A stretch of 23,125 bases of DNA from NCBI GenBank assembly GCA_944387905.1, contig CALXGU010000004.1, positions 1 to 23,125 on the forward strand, written 5' to 3'. This document shows positions 14,401 through 22,866 of the stretch, one piece after another (position 1 is the stretch's first letter; each line of letters starts with the position of its first letter). This DNA comes from an uncultured Clostridia bacterium. Its GTDB lineage: Bacteria > Bacillota > Clostridia > Oscillospirales > QAKW01. Position numbers and translations under genes: made by a program. The notes beneath the pieces were generated by a model that saw nothing but the letters and a program-made list of their open reading frames with translations, searched no databases and was not told where the DNA came from.

Positions 14401-16233
14401 ATGAGCAAGATAATAGGAATTGATTTGGGAACAACAAATTCATGTGTGGCAGTTATGGAAGGCGGAGAGCCTACTGTAATAGCCAATGCGGAGGGTATGC
14501 GTACAACGCCGTCTGTTGTAGCATTTGCGAAAAACGGCGAGCGCCTTGTGGGCCAGAATGCAAAAAACCAGGCAATTACAAATCCTGACAGGACAGTAAT
14601 ATCGATAAAAAGGGATATGGGTTCTGACAGAAGAATAGAAATAGACGGCAAAAAGTATTCGCCTGAAGAAATATCCGCATTTATATTGATGAAGCTAAAA
14701 ACAGATGCCGAAGCGTTTTTGGGAGAAAAGGTAACGCAGGCAGTAATAACAGTACCGGCATACTTCAGTGACTCACAGCGGCAGGCAACCAAGGACGCGG
14801 GTAAAATCGCGGGTCTGGAAGTGCTTAGAATAATAAACGAGCCGACAGCCGCGGCGCTTGCGTACGGTGTAGACAAGGAAAGCGAACAGAAAATAATGAT
14901 TTATGACCTGGGCGGCGGTACATTTGATGTATCTATCCTGGAAATAGGCGATGGAGTATGCGAAGTTCTTGCCACAAGCGGTAACAACCGTCTGGGCGGA
15001 GACGACTTTGATGATAAAATAATCAACTGGATGGCAGATCAGTTTAAGGCGTCAAACGGTATAGACTTGAAACAGGACAGCATGGCATATCAAAGACTGA
15101 AAGAGGCTGCGGAAAAGGCTAAAAAAGACCTGTCCGGAGTAATGAGCACAAATATCAATCTTCCGTTCATCACAGCCGATGCAACAGGACCTAAACACCT
15201 TGATCTCACGCTCACGAGAGCACAGTTCAACCAGATGACAGAAGATCTTGTGGAAAAGACTATGGGTCCGGTAAAACAGGCGCTGTCAGACGCGGGACTC
15301 AAGCCCTCAGATATAAACAAGGTGCTTTTGGTCGGAGGATCTACAAGGATACCGGCTGTTGTAGACGCTATCAATAAATATATGGGACAGGAAGCGCATA
15401 AAGGACTTAATCCTGATGAGTGCGTTGCCATGGGCGCGGCCATACAGGGCGGCGTACTCGGCGGAGATGTAAAGGGCGTAGTACTTCTGGATGTAACGCC
15501 GCTGTCACTGGGACTTGAAACTCTTGGCGGAATCTGCACAAAGCTTATAGAGAGAAATACTACAATCCCTACCAAAAAGAGTCAGATTTTCTCCACTGCC
15601 GCTGATAATCAGCCGTCAGTTGAGATACATGTACTTCAGGGTGAGCGGGAAATGGCTGCCGATAATAAGACATTAGGCAGATTCAGACTTGACGGAATTG
15701 CGCCCGCACCCCGCGGAGTGCCTCAGATAGAGGTGACATTTGATATAGACGCCAACGGTATAGTAAATGTCACAGCTAAGGATATGGGCACAGGAAAGCA
15801 GCAGAATATAACAATAACAGCTTCAACAAACCTTTCAAAAGATGAAATCGATAAAGCTGTCAAAGATGCTGAAAACTACGCAGGCGAGGATGCTAAAAAG
15901 AAAGAAGAAATAGAAATCAGAAACAATGCCGATCAGCTTGTATATCAGACTGAAAAGACAATAAATGATGCCGGCGATAAGCTGACAGCAGAAGATAAGG
16001 CAGCGGTAAATACGGAGGTTGAAAAAGTAAAGGAGGCGCTCAAAGGAACAGACAGCGGAGCAATCAAATCCGCGGCAGATGCGCTTCAGAGTAAGCTGTA
16101 TGAGCTTTCCTCCAAGATTTATTCCCAGGCAAATCCGCAGGCAGAAGCAAATACTGCGCAACAGCAGCAGCCGTCACAGGACAACGGCAATGTATATGAT
16201 GCAGACTTTACCGATGCTGATGATAAAAAATAA
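14401..16233 (+). CDS. dnaK: Molecular chaperone DnaK (Hsp70)
   Basis: This 610-aa ATP-dependent chaperone has the standard two domains. The nucleotide-binding domain (about 1-355) contains IGIDLGTTNSCVAV at the start, VITVPAYFSDSQRQATKDAG, INEPTAAALAYGVD, IYDLGGGTFDVSIL and LLVGGSTRIPAV. The linker VLLDVTPLSLG leads to the substrate-binding domain (about 370-610), with a helical lid and a low-complexity Gln/Ala/Asn segment before the acidic C terminus (DADFTDADDKK). GGAGG precedes the ATG 15 nt after grpE, so it belongs to the same HrcA-controlled operon. It has the form lacking the Gram-negative insertion in the ATPase domain, as expected for Gram-positive bacteria. Confidence 0.98.
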   Translation: MSKIIGIDLGTTNSCVAVMEGGEPTVIANAEGMRTTPSVVAFAKNGERLVGQNAKNQAITNPDRTVISIKRDMGSDRRIEIDGKKYSPEEISAFILMKLKTDAEAFLGEKVTQAVITVPAYFSDSQRQATKDAGKIAGLEVLRIINEPTAAALAYGVDKESEQKIMIYDLGGGTFDVSILEIGDGVCEVLATSGNNRLGGDDFDDKIINWMADQFKASNGIDLKQDSMAYQRLKEAAEKAKKDLSGVMSTNINLPFITADATGPKHLDLTLTRAQFNQMTEDLVEKTMGPVKQALSDAGLKPSDINKVLLVGGSTRIPAVVDAINKYMGQEAHKGLNPDECVAMGAAIQGGVLGGDVKGVVLLDVTPLSLGLETLGGICTKLIERNTTIPTKKSQIFSTAADNQPSVEIHVLQGEREMAADNKTLGRFRLDGIAPAPRGVPQIEVTFDIDANGIVNVTAKDMGTGKQQNITITASTNLSKDEIDKAVKDAENYAGEDAKKKEEIEIRNNADQLVYQTEKTINDAGDKLTAEDKAAVNTEVEKVKEALKGTDSGAIKSAADALQSKLYELSSKIYSQANPQAEANTAQQQQPSQDNGNVYDADFTDADDKK

Positions 16234-16250
16234 ATAACTAAAAGCTGGCT

Positions 16251-16274
16251 GCCCTGCCGCATTTGCGGCAGGGC
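16251..16274 (+). other. Strong intercistronic hairpin between dnaK and dnaJ
   Basis: GCCCTGCCGC and GCGGCAGGGC form a perfect 10-bp GC-rich stem around an ATTT loop, 18 nt after the dnaK stop. No U-tract follows (AAAGCACGG), so it is not a standard terminator. It could limit read-through, protect the dnaK transcript from 3' exonucleases or mark a processing site. Confidence 0.75.
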
Positions 16275-16330
16275 AAAGCACGGTTATATAATAAGGCGGA
16301 ATATATGCCGCTTATCAAGAGGTCAAACAT

Positions 16331-17473
16331 ATGGCAGAAAAAAGAGACTATTATGAAGTGCTTGGAATATCCAAGGGCGCAAGCGAGGATGAGATAAAAC
16401 GCGCGTTCAAAAAAATGGCGAAAAAATATCATCCGGATCTCAATCCGGGAGATAAAGAAGCGGAAGCCAAATTCAAAGAGGTAAATGAAGCATACAGCGT
16501 ACTGTCCGACGCCGACAAAAAAGCGCGTTATGATCAGTTCGGACATGCGGGAGTAGATCCGTCATACGGCGCAGGAACAGGTGCCGGCGGCGGCTTTGGA
16601 GATTTTGGCGGATTTGGTGGTTTCGGAGATATTTTTGACACATTTTTCGGCGGCGGAATGGGCGGAGCGACTCGCCGTGCCAACGCTCCTACAAAAGGTG
16701 AGGACATACATCTGAGAGTCAATATTGAGTTTACTGAAGCGGCGTTCGGCTGTGAAAAAGAGATACGATATACAAGGCGCTGTACCTGCAAATCCTGTAA
16801 GGGCACGGGCGCAAAGAACGCTACAGAGTTTGAAACATGCTCTCAGTGCGGCGGCAGAGGCGTTATATCAACTGTTCAGCGTACGATATTGGGTAATGTA
16901 CAGTCTCAGCGTACATGTCCTGCATGTTCAGGCACCGGCAAACGCATAAAAACTCCGTGTCCTGACTGTCAAGGCGGTGTCGTTACCGAAAATAAGCATA
17001 CAAAGGTCAAAATACCTGCGGGAATCGATAACGGTCAGACGCTCACACTTCGTGAACAGGGGAATTCTGGCCGCAACGGCGGACCTTCAGGAGATGTGTA
17101 TATCACTGTCGCTGTAGCTGCGCATAAAATTTTTGACAGAAGAGGAAACGATATATACTGTGAAATCCCTATTTCCTTCACTGACGCGGCGCTCGGCTGT
17201 GAGATGACAGTTCCTACACTGGACGGGAAAATCAAATATAATATACCGGAAGGTACCCAAACAGACAGTACTTTCAGATTTAAAGGCAAGGGTATACCCA
17301 GACTATCAAGCAAGAGCAGAGGTGATATGTATGTCACCGTTACGGTCGAGATACCCAGAAATCTGACGGCAAAGCAAAAAGAGCTTCTCTCTGAGTTCGC
17401 AAAAACTCTGACTGATAAAAATCTTGAAAAAAAGACTTCATTTTTTCAAAAGATAAACAAATTTTTCAAATAA
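16331..17473 (+). CDS. dnaJ: Co-chaperone DnaJ (Hsp40)
   Basis: This 380-aa protein stimulates DnaK ATPase activity and delivers substrates. The J domain (1-70) has the HPD motif at 34-36. A Gly/Phe-rich linker (about 78-118) follows. The zinc-binding region has four CxxCxGxG-type repeats at 153-160 (CKSCKGTG), 170-177 (CSQCGGRG), 196-203 (CPACSGTG) and 210-217 (CPDCQGGV). The last lacks the final Gly but keeps both cysteines. The C-terminal beta domains include GDVYITV and a GDMYVTV repeat. AGAGGTC precedes the ATG. It is the last gene of the heat-shock operon before a strong terminator. Confidence 0.96.
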   Translation: MAEKRDYYEVLGISKGASEDEIKRAFKKMAKKYHPDLNPGDKEAEAKFKEVNEAYSVLSDADKKARYDQFGHAGVDPSYGAGTGAGGGFGDFGGFGGFGDIFDTFFGGGMGGATRRANAPTKGEDIHLRVNIEFTEAAFGCEKEIRYTRRCTCKSCKGTGAKNATEFETCSQCGGRGVISTVQRTILGNVQSQRTCPACSGTGKRIKTPCPDCQGGVVTENKHTKVKIPAGIDNGQTLTLREQGNSGRNGGPSGDVYITVAVAAHKIFDRRGNDIYCEIPISFTDAALGCEMTVPTLDGKIKYNIPEGTQTDSTFRFKGKGIPRLSSKSRGDMYVTVTVEIPRNLTAKQKELLSEFAKTLTDKNLEKKTSFFQKINKFFK

Positions 17474-17502
17474 AAAAGCGGGCAAGAAATTGTCCGCTTT
17501 TT
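17473..17502 (+). terminator. Rho-independent terminator of the heat-shock operon
   Basis: A 13-bp stem (AAAAAGCGGGCAA with TTGTCCGCTTTTT, one G-U) closes on a stable GAAA tetraloop. The T-run forms the 3' side of the stem. It starts at the last base of the dnaJ stop. Confidence 0.9.
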
Positions 17503-17533
17503 GGCGCGCACAGTACTTATTTTTAAAAAAAGG

Positions 17534-17561
17534 TTGTAAAATATGAGAAAAATGGTATAAT
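17534..17561 (+). promoter_or_regulatory. Sigma-A type promoter of the asp23-fakA operon
   Basis: TTGTAA (17534-17539), a 16-nt spacer and a perfect TATAAT (17556-17561). A leader of about 85 nt follows before the first gene. I see no convincing riboswitch or terminator fold in it. Confidence 0.65.
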
Positions 17562-17651
17562 GACAATAGATAACCATTTTAATAATGAAAATATCAAAAT
17601 AAAAACGGTATTGTAAAGAGCAACTACCACTGTTAAAGGAGGAGCTTAAAG

Positions 17652-18002
17652 GTGTTGGAAATAAAAAACCATAACGGTCAGATCACAATCTCTCAGACGG
17701 TGTTTGCCAATATAGTAGGACATGTGATTAATAATTGTTACGGCGTTGTAGGAATGGCAGCTAAAAATACAGCTGAAGGCATAGTTTCGCTTTTGAAAAA
17801 GGAAAACTATGATAAAGGCGTCAAGGTAACAGCTGACGGTGATAATTTAATAATAGATGTTCATATAATAGTTTGCTACGGCATAAATCTTCCCGCGATA
17901 TCCGGAAGCATAGCAAAAGAGGTAAAGTATATCGTTGAAAAGATGACCGGATTCAGAGTCAAAAAAGTCAACGTGTATATTGATGCAATGAAGACAAACT
18001 AA
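17652..18002 (+). CDS. Asp23/Gls24 family protein (YloU)
   Basis: This 116-aa protein belongs to the Asp23/YloU family of small envelope-associated proteins of Gram-positive bacteria. Family features are GQITISQTVFANIVGHVINNCYGVVGMA near the N terminus, a central VDVHIIVCYGINLPAISGSIAKEV-like segment (IIDVHIIVCYG at about 73-83), and the closing VKKVNVYIDAM. There is no signal or membrane segment. The start is GTG, 9 nt after AAGGAGG; the next codon, TTG, is a possible alternative. The gene lies 15 nt before the FakA homologue, the conserved yloU-yloV pairing of Firmicutes. The molecular role of YloU is not firmly known. Confidence 0.88.
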   Translation: MLEIKNHNGQITISQTVFANIVGHVINNCYGVVGMAAKNTAEGIVSLLKKENYDKGVKVTADGDNLIIDVHIIVCYGINLPAISGSIAKEVKYIVEKMTGFRVKKVNVYIDAMKTN

Positions 18003-18017
18003 GGAGACAAAACATTA

Positions 18018-19631
18018 ATGATAACCGGTAATATGTTCAGGGATATGGTGATATCCGCTGCAAACAATATAGAAAATCAGAAAAACTCAATAAATGCGCT
18101 TAATGTTTTTCCTGTTCCGGACGGTGATACCGGCACAAACATGTCACTGACCATTTCTGCGGCAGCCAAAACTATGCGTACAACAAATGATAAGGATATA
18201 TCAGAAACGGCGAATATAGTTGCGTCGTCACTTTTAAAGGGCGCACGCGGAAACAGCGGAGTAATATTATCGCTGTTGTTTAGAGGAATAGCAAAAGGTC
18301 TTGCCGGACAGCAGAACGCGGATTCAAAGGCGCTTGCCAAGGCGTTTTCATCTGGCGTGTCGGCAGCATACGGTGCTGTCATGAAGCCTACAGAGGGAAC
18401 TATTTTGACTGTTGCAAGAGTTGCTGCAGAAAATACCGCTGTATACGCACAAAACAGCGGATCAGCGCGTGATACATTTGCATATTATCTTGAAACGGCA
18501 AAGCAAACCCTTGAAAAAACTCCCGAAATGCTGCCTGTGCTGAAACAGGCAAATGTAGTAGATGCGGGCGGCAAGGGACTTGTAGTTATACTTGAGGGTA
18601 TGCTGTCATGTCTTGACGGAAAACCGATAGAAAGCAGCGGTGAAGTCCAAGAGGAGATACCGACTGATTTTTCCGAGTTTAATATATTTGAAAGTGAAGA
18701 TGATATAGTTTACGCATACTGCACTGAGTATATAGTAAACAAGGAATCCAGTGCTCCGAAGAGCGACTCAGGAGAGCTCAGGAAATATCTTGAATCTATC
18801 GGCGACTGTGTTGTAGTGGTAGATGACGGCGAGATCATAAAGGTTCATGTTCATACCAATCATCCGGGGCGTGCGTTTGAAGAAGCGCTCAGATTCGGTT
18901 CTCTTGTAAATATGAAAGTAGAAAATATGCGTGAGCAGTTTAAAGAGAAAAAAGCCGAAGCGCCCAAAATAGATAAAAAATACGGATTTGTATCTGTCGC
19001 GGCAGGAGCCGGACTTGCTAATCTGTTTAAGGATATGGGCGTAGATGTTGTAGTAGAGGGCGGACAGACGATGAATCCATCGACAGACGATATTGTAGCC
19101 GCAGTTGAAAAGACAACAGCACAGAATGTATTTGTGCTGCCCAATAATAAAAATATAATAATGGCTGCGCAGCAGGCGGCAGAGCTGACGGACAGAAACG
19201 TGTTTGTGATCAGCACAAAGACAATACCTCAGGGAATAACAGCTCTTCTCAATTTTGACGATTCGCTCGAACCGCAGCAGGCGGCAGAGATGATGTCAGA
19301 GTCGATAGGTTCAGTGCGAACCGCACAGGTCACTTATGCCGCACGCGACAGCGAATTTGACGGTAAAGAGATACATGAAGGACAGCTGTTGGGACTTGTT
19401 GAAGGTAAGGTGTCATATGTAGAGGATTCAATGGAGACGCTTGTATCGGAGATGTTTAAGCAGCTGCTTGAGGACGGCGGGGAATTTATAAATATTTACT
19501 ATGGCGAAAATGTCAAGGCAGACGAAGCGGAAAAGATCGGTAAGCTGATAGGGAGCCTGGCACCTGACGCCGAGGTGATAGTACTTGAGGGCGGTCAGCC
19601 TGTATATCATTATATTTTCTCAATAGAATAG
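18018..19631 (+). CDS. fakA: Fatty acid kinase catalytic subunit FakA (YloV, DAK2 domain)
   Basis: This 537-aa protein is the ATP-dependent kinase that phosphorylates fatty acids held by FakB proteins, giving acyl-phosphate for phospholipid synthesis. The N-terminal DAK2/DhaL-like domain (1-200) has NALNVFPVPDGDTGTNMSL (26-44), where the Asp residues bind Mg2+, then LLKGARGNSGVILS and the VDAGGKGLVVILEG sequence. A middle domain with HVHTNHPG (about 274-281) and a C-terminal DegV-like domain (about 310-537, with PNNKNIIMAA and GQPVYHYIFSIE) complete the usual three-domain plan. Length matches the family. AAGGAG precedes the ATG. It forms an operon with yloU upstream and probably the kinase-like gene downstream. 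A partner FakB candidate is encoded at 9065. Confidence 0.93.
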   Translation: MITGNMFRDMVISAANNIENQKNSINALNVFPVPDGDTGTNMSLTISAAAKTMRTTNDKDISETANIVASSLLKGARGNSGVILSLLFRGIAKGLAGQQNADSKALAKAFSSGVSAAYGAVMKPTEGTILTVARVAAENTAVYAQNSGSARDTFAYYLETAKQTLEKTPEMLPVLKQANVVDAGGKGLVVILEGMLSCLDGKPIESSGEVQEEIPTDFSEFNIFESEDDIVYAYCTEYIVNKESSAPKSDSGELRKYLESIGDCVVVVDDGEIIKVHVHTNHPGRAFEEALRFGSLVNMKVENMREQFKEKKAEAPKIDKKYGFVSVAAGAGLANLFKDMGVDVVVEGGQTMNPSTDDIVAAVEKTTAQNVFVLPNNKNIIMAAQQAAELTDRNVFVISTKTIPQGITALLNFDDSLEPQQAAEMMSESIGSVRTAQVTYAARDSEFDGKEIHEGQLLGLVEGKVSYVEDSMETLVSEMFKQLLEDGGEFINIYYGENVKADEAEKIGKLIGSLAPDAEVIVLEGGQPVYHYIFSIE

Positions 19632-19670
19632 CTTATAAAAATTTTTTACAAACAAGAAAGGAGAATTTTC

Positions 19671-20288
19671 ATGAAAGACGGAGTAATAATTACTATAAGC
19701 CGTCAGGCGTATTGCGGAGCGGATGAGCTTGCAAAAGACCTTGCCGAAAAAATGGGATTTAAATTTTATGACAGGGAGATAATATCTTTAGCATCTCAAA
19801 AAAGCGGTATCCACGAGGAACATTTTGAAGATGTAGAAAAAAAGCCTACAAACAGTATATTGTACTCTGTCGTAATGGGAATGTATTCTTCACGCGGTGC
19901 GTATGTTAAGCTTGACGACGTTTTGACAGATGACAAGATTTATAAGATCCAGGCAGATATCATACGTGACATGGCCGCAAACGGCAACTGTGTTTTTGTG
20001 GGACGTTGTTCGGATTATATCCTGAGAAACAATAAAAACTGCTATAATATATTTCTTCGCGGAGAGACAGAAGACAGGGTAAAGCGTGTCATAAGCGAGC
20101 AGAATGTAACCGAGGCTGAAGCCAAAAAAATAGTGTCCAGAGCCGACAAGAAACGCCGCAGCTATTATAACTATTATACCAACAGAGAGTGGGGAGATAT
20201 AAACAATTATGATATAGTGTTTAATCTTTCCAAGATCTCAGAAGACGATGCTCTCCAGATAATAGTTGATTTTTTAAACAGAATATAA
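19671..20288 (+). CDS. Cytidylate kinase-like family protein
   Basis: A 205-aa protein of the cytidylate-kinase-like group (Cytidylate_kin_2 type). It shows IITISRQAYCGADELAKDLAEK (6-27), FYDREIISLAS (32-42), NCVFVGRCSDYIL (104-116), NIFLRGETEDRVKRV (123-137) and a C-terminal RRSYYNYYTNREWGD and YDIVFNLSKIS stretch. These match family members, which usually begin ISR.(Y/F)GSGG. Here that P-loop-like site reads A-Y-C-G-A, so nucleotide binding may be altered. AAGGAG precedes the ATG. It lies 39 nt after fakA with no terminator between, so it is probably co-transcribed, and a strong terminator follows. The substrate of this group is not established. Confidence 0.82.
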   Translation: MKDGVIITISRQAYCGADELAKDLAEKMGFKFYDREIISLASQKSGIHEEHFEDVEKKPTNSILYSVVMGMYSSRGAYVKLDDVLTDDKIYKIQADIIRDMAANGNCVFVGRCSDYILRNNKNCYNIFLRGETEDRVKRVISEQNVTEAEAKKIVSRADKKRRSYYNYYTNREWGDINNYDIVFNLSKISEDDALQIIVDFLNRI

Positions 20289-20294
20289 CAGTAT

Positions 20295-20326
20295 AAAACA
20301 GCGCCTGAACGGCGCTGTTTTATTTT
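20295..20326 (+). terminator. Rho-independent terminator of the asp23-fakA operon
   Basis: A perfect 11-bp stem (AAAACAGCGCC with GGCGCTGTTTT) closes on TGAAC and is followed by TATTTTT. It begins 7 nt after the stop codon. Confidence 0.9.
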
Positions 20327-20414
20327 TGGAAACAAATGTTTGATTTATATTAAATAAATGTTCATTTCTGCCGGCTATAATATAATTATAAATTTAAATA
20401 TTAATGGTGGTTGT

Positions 20415-21714
20415 ATGAACGGCGGAATAAAACGTATAATCTCAGTTTTGTGTGCATTTTTCCTTGCAGCAATGATCGCAGGCTGTGCAATTGAAAAAAG
20501 TACGGATGCGGGCATAGTAAAGAATTCAGCAGTGGATGCCGTACAAACGCGGTCAGTATCTTTAGATGCAGCTGAAATGTTTTCTGACAGGGATATTGAT
20601 TTTGAATATGATGACGGCTTTGAAATACAGCTTGCCGATGGAAATATCAAAAGCAGCTGCAATACGCTTTTGATAGCAGGCGATACCGTTACAATCAAAG
20701 ACGAGGGTACGTATATATAAGCGGCACACTGAGTGACGGACAAATAACGGTCGACGCGGATAAGACAGACAAGATACAGCTTGTATTGAGCGGTGTTGAC
20801 ATAACCAACTTATCATCTGCTCCCGTTTATATAAAAACCGCCGATAAGGTGTTTATCACATTGAAGCCGGAAAGTACAAACCGTCTGTCTGTGACCGGAG
20901 ACTATGTCGCTATTGACGAAAATAATATAGATGCGGCTATATTTTCCAAGGAGGACTTAACAATAAACGGCAGCGGTGAATTGGAGATAGACGCCGTATA
21001 CGGTCATAGTATTGTTTCAAAGGATGAGCTTGCGGTATGCGGTGCAGAATTGTCCGTTACGTGTCAAAACACGCGCTTGCAGGCAAGGATAGTGTAAAAA
21101 TCAAAGACGCGGTTTTGAATCTCAATGCAGGCAAGGACGGGATACATTCGGAAAATACCGATGATACGGATTTAGGATATGTATATATAGAATCAGGTGA
21201 TATAACTGTTGAAAGTGCCGGAGACGACATAGACGCACAGACAGTTGTTCAGATAGACGGCGGGGATATAGAGCTGAAAAGCGGCGGCGGGACTGAAAAT
21301 GTATCACAAAAAACAAATGATTATTTTGGAAAGGGTTTTGATTTTTATCAGACAGATACATCAAATGATACCGATACAGTCAGCACAAAAGGAATAAAAG
21401 GTACACAGAGCGTAATCATAAACGGGGGGAATATCGTTATAGATTCCGCAGATGACAGCGTTCACTCGAACGGAAGTATCGAAATAAACGGCTCTCAGCT
21501 GGATCTGAGTACGGGAGATGACGCAATACATGCGGATATGAATGTTACGATAGTGTCCGGAAATATACTTGTAAAAGAAAGCTATGAAGGAATAGAAGGT
21601 CTTACGATAGATATTCAGGGCGGAGATATTGATATAACCTCATCCGATGACGGATTGAACGCGGCGGGCGGTAATGATCAGAGCGGTTTCGGCGGCGGTA
21701 TGACAGAAAATTGA
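20415..21714 (+). pseudogene. Carbohydrate-binding-domain-type lipoprotein, interrupted by two frameshifts
   Basis: Three consecutive reading-frame segments form one protein. Segment 1 (20415-20719) has a lipoprotein signal (MNGGIKR, hydrophobic stretch, lipobox IAGC with Cys24) and ends ...DEGTYI at TAA. Segment 2 resumes as ISGTLSDGQITVDADKTD in the -1 frame and runs to about 21060, where it ends as QARIV. Segment 3 resumes, again in the -1 frame, as KHALAGKDSVKIKDA and ends at 21714 in GGMTEN. The joined sequence is rich in short beta repeats (GGDI, GDDxIHA, SDDGLNA) typical of right-handed beta-helix, Asp/Gly-rich Clostridia lipoproteins annotated as carbohydrate-binding. The first break lies at a (TA)4 repeat (20712-20719). 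Promoter: TATAAT at 20376-20381 without a clear -35. Mutation, sequencing error or phase switching are all possible. Confidence 0.7.
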
Positions 21715-21745
21715 TAAAAAAATATCAGAACCGCGCGTACAGTTA

Positions 21746-21786
21746 AAATAATGCGGCGCCGTATAATATACGGCGCCGCATTATTT
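21746..21786. terminator. Bidirectional terminator between the lipoprotein pseudogene and the PiT gene
   Basis: A near-perfect palindrome of 18-19 bp (AATAATGCGGCGCCGTAT and its complement) encloses a 3-nt AAT loop. A/T-rich flanks lie on both sides. It is the longest stem in the window and sits between convergent genes, overlapping the stop of the phosphate transporter gene. Confidence 0.9.
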
Positions 21787-22784
21787 CATATTGAAATCGC
21801 AGTAAAAATATAACCCATTATAAAGCATGCCGGAAAGGTTATGACCCAGGCGTATAAAAGCTTCCGAGCGGTATGCCAGTCAAGCGAAGAGTCTGCATAT
21901 CCGCAGCCCATAATAGCTGAGGTCTTGGCGTGAGTTGTGCTGACCGGCATTCCCAGGCATGTGGACATAAAAAGACTGATGCTGCCTGCGATATCAGCTG
22001 ATACACCCTGTTTCAGATCCAAGTTTGTCATTTTACGACCGATATTGAAAATAATTCTTTTTCCGCCTAATGCAGTGCCCAGAGCCATTGCAGAAGAACA
22101 GAGCAAAGCTGCCCAAACAGGTATATCGAACCCTGCGCCTTTAACGCTGAGGCTTATAGCTACAAGAAAAATGCTGATAAACTTCTGGCCGTCCTGTGCT
22201 CCGTGCATGAACGACATCAGTGTTGCTCCCAGTATCTGCAAATGCCGCAGGCGTTTTTGGCTGTAGTTTTTATAGCGCATTGATCTGTAAATGAAATATC
22301 CTGCAATAAATCCGCCTGAAACGGAGAGTATCAGTCCAAAAAAAGTAAAGATGATCACTCTTGTGTGTATTTTTGCTCCGCAAGCGACAGCCGAACCTAT
22401 AAGAGAGCATATAATGGCATGAGATTCACTTGTCGGTATACCCATGATCCACGCGCCCACTGCCAATATTATTACTGATACAAGTGCGCAGCTTAGAGCA
22501 GTACGTCCGTTATCGGAACCGGAAAAGTCAGCGCATGAAAAAATATTGTACGCCACAGAGCTGTTTATATATGTCATTAAAACAGTACCTAGAAAATTGC
22601 AAACGGCAGCCAAAAAAACTGCTTTTTTCATGGACAGAGTATTGCTGCATACGCAGCTGGTGATGGCGTTGGGAGCATCAGTCCAGCCATTGACAAAAAT
22701 TACTCCGAGCGTCAGTATTACGGTTGTAATAAGCGCCGGAGAATGTATTACATTTGCAAAAAAATCAAAAAATGATAAATTCAT
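21786..22784 (-). CDS. Inorganic phosphate transporter, PiT family
   Basis: A 332-aa polytopic membrane protein of the PiT family, which couples phosphate uptake to H+ or Na+. The duplicated signature appears as GWTDAPNAI (33-41) in the first half. GIPTSESHAI is also seen, followed by HGAQDGQK in the middle and PVSTTHAKTSAIMG in the second half. About nine hydrophobic segments are visible. I start it at the ATG at 22784, whose protein begins MNLSFFDFFANVIHSP; a longer frame to 22901 would overlap the divergent deacetylase gene. The ribosome binding site is weak at this start. No PhoU-like gene (DUF47), often beside pit, is present within the window. The ion coupled cannot be read from the sequence. 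Confidence 0.9.
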   Translation of the reverse strand: MNLSFFDFFANVIHSPALITTVILTLGVIFVNGWTDAPNAITSCVCSNTLSMKKAVFLAAVCNFLGTVLMTYINSSVAYNIFSCADFSGSDNGRTALSCALVSVIILAVGAWIMGIPTSESHAIICSLIGSAVACGAKIHTRVIIFTFFGLILSVSGGFIAGYFIYRSMRYKNYSQKRLRHLQILGATLMSFMHGAQDGQKFISIFLVAISLSVKGAGFDIPVWAALLCSSAMALGTALGGKRIIFNIGRKMTNLDLKQGVSADIAGSISLFMSTCLGMPVSTTHAKTSAIMGCGYADSSLDWHTARKLLYAWVITFPACFIMGYIFTAISI

Positions 22785-22866
22785 AAATTTACTTGTTTTA
22801 CCCGATTTGCCATGTTTAAAATCTATAAAATTACAGTAAACTAATCGTGAAAACGGAGGTACGATT

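Noticed and set aside
17580..17650. A riboswitch or T-box in the leader of the asp23-fakA operon
   Set aside because: Only a short GGTA/TACC pairing is seen. There is no conserved T-box or riboswitch core, and no terminator stem.
20712..20722. Programmed -1 ribosomal frameshift at the first lipoprotein break
   Set aside because: TATATATAAGC is not a classical slippery heptamer and no strong pseudoknot or hairpin follows. A mutation at the TA repeat is simpler.
21037..21714. The segment from 21037 as an independent gene
   Set aside because: Its ATG has no ribosome binding site and the first residues are out-of-frame sequence of the upstream domain. Its real content continues the lipoprotein.
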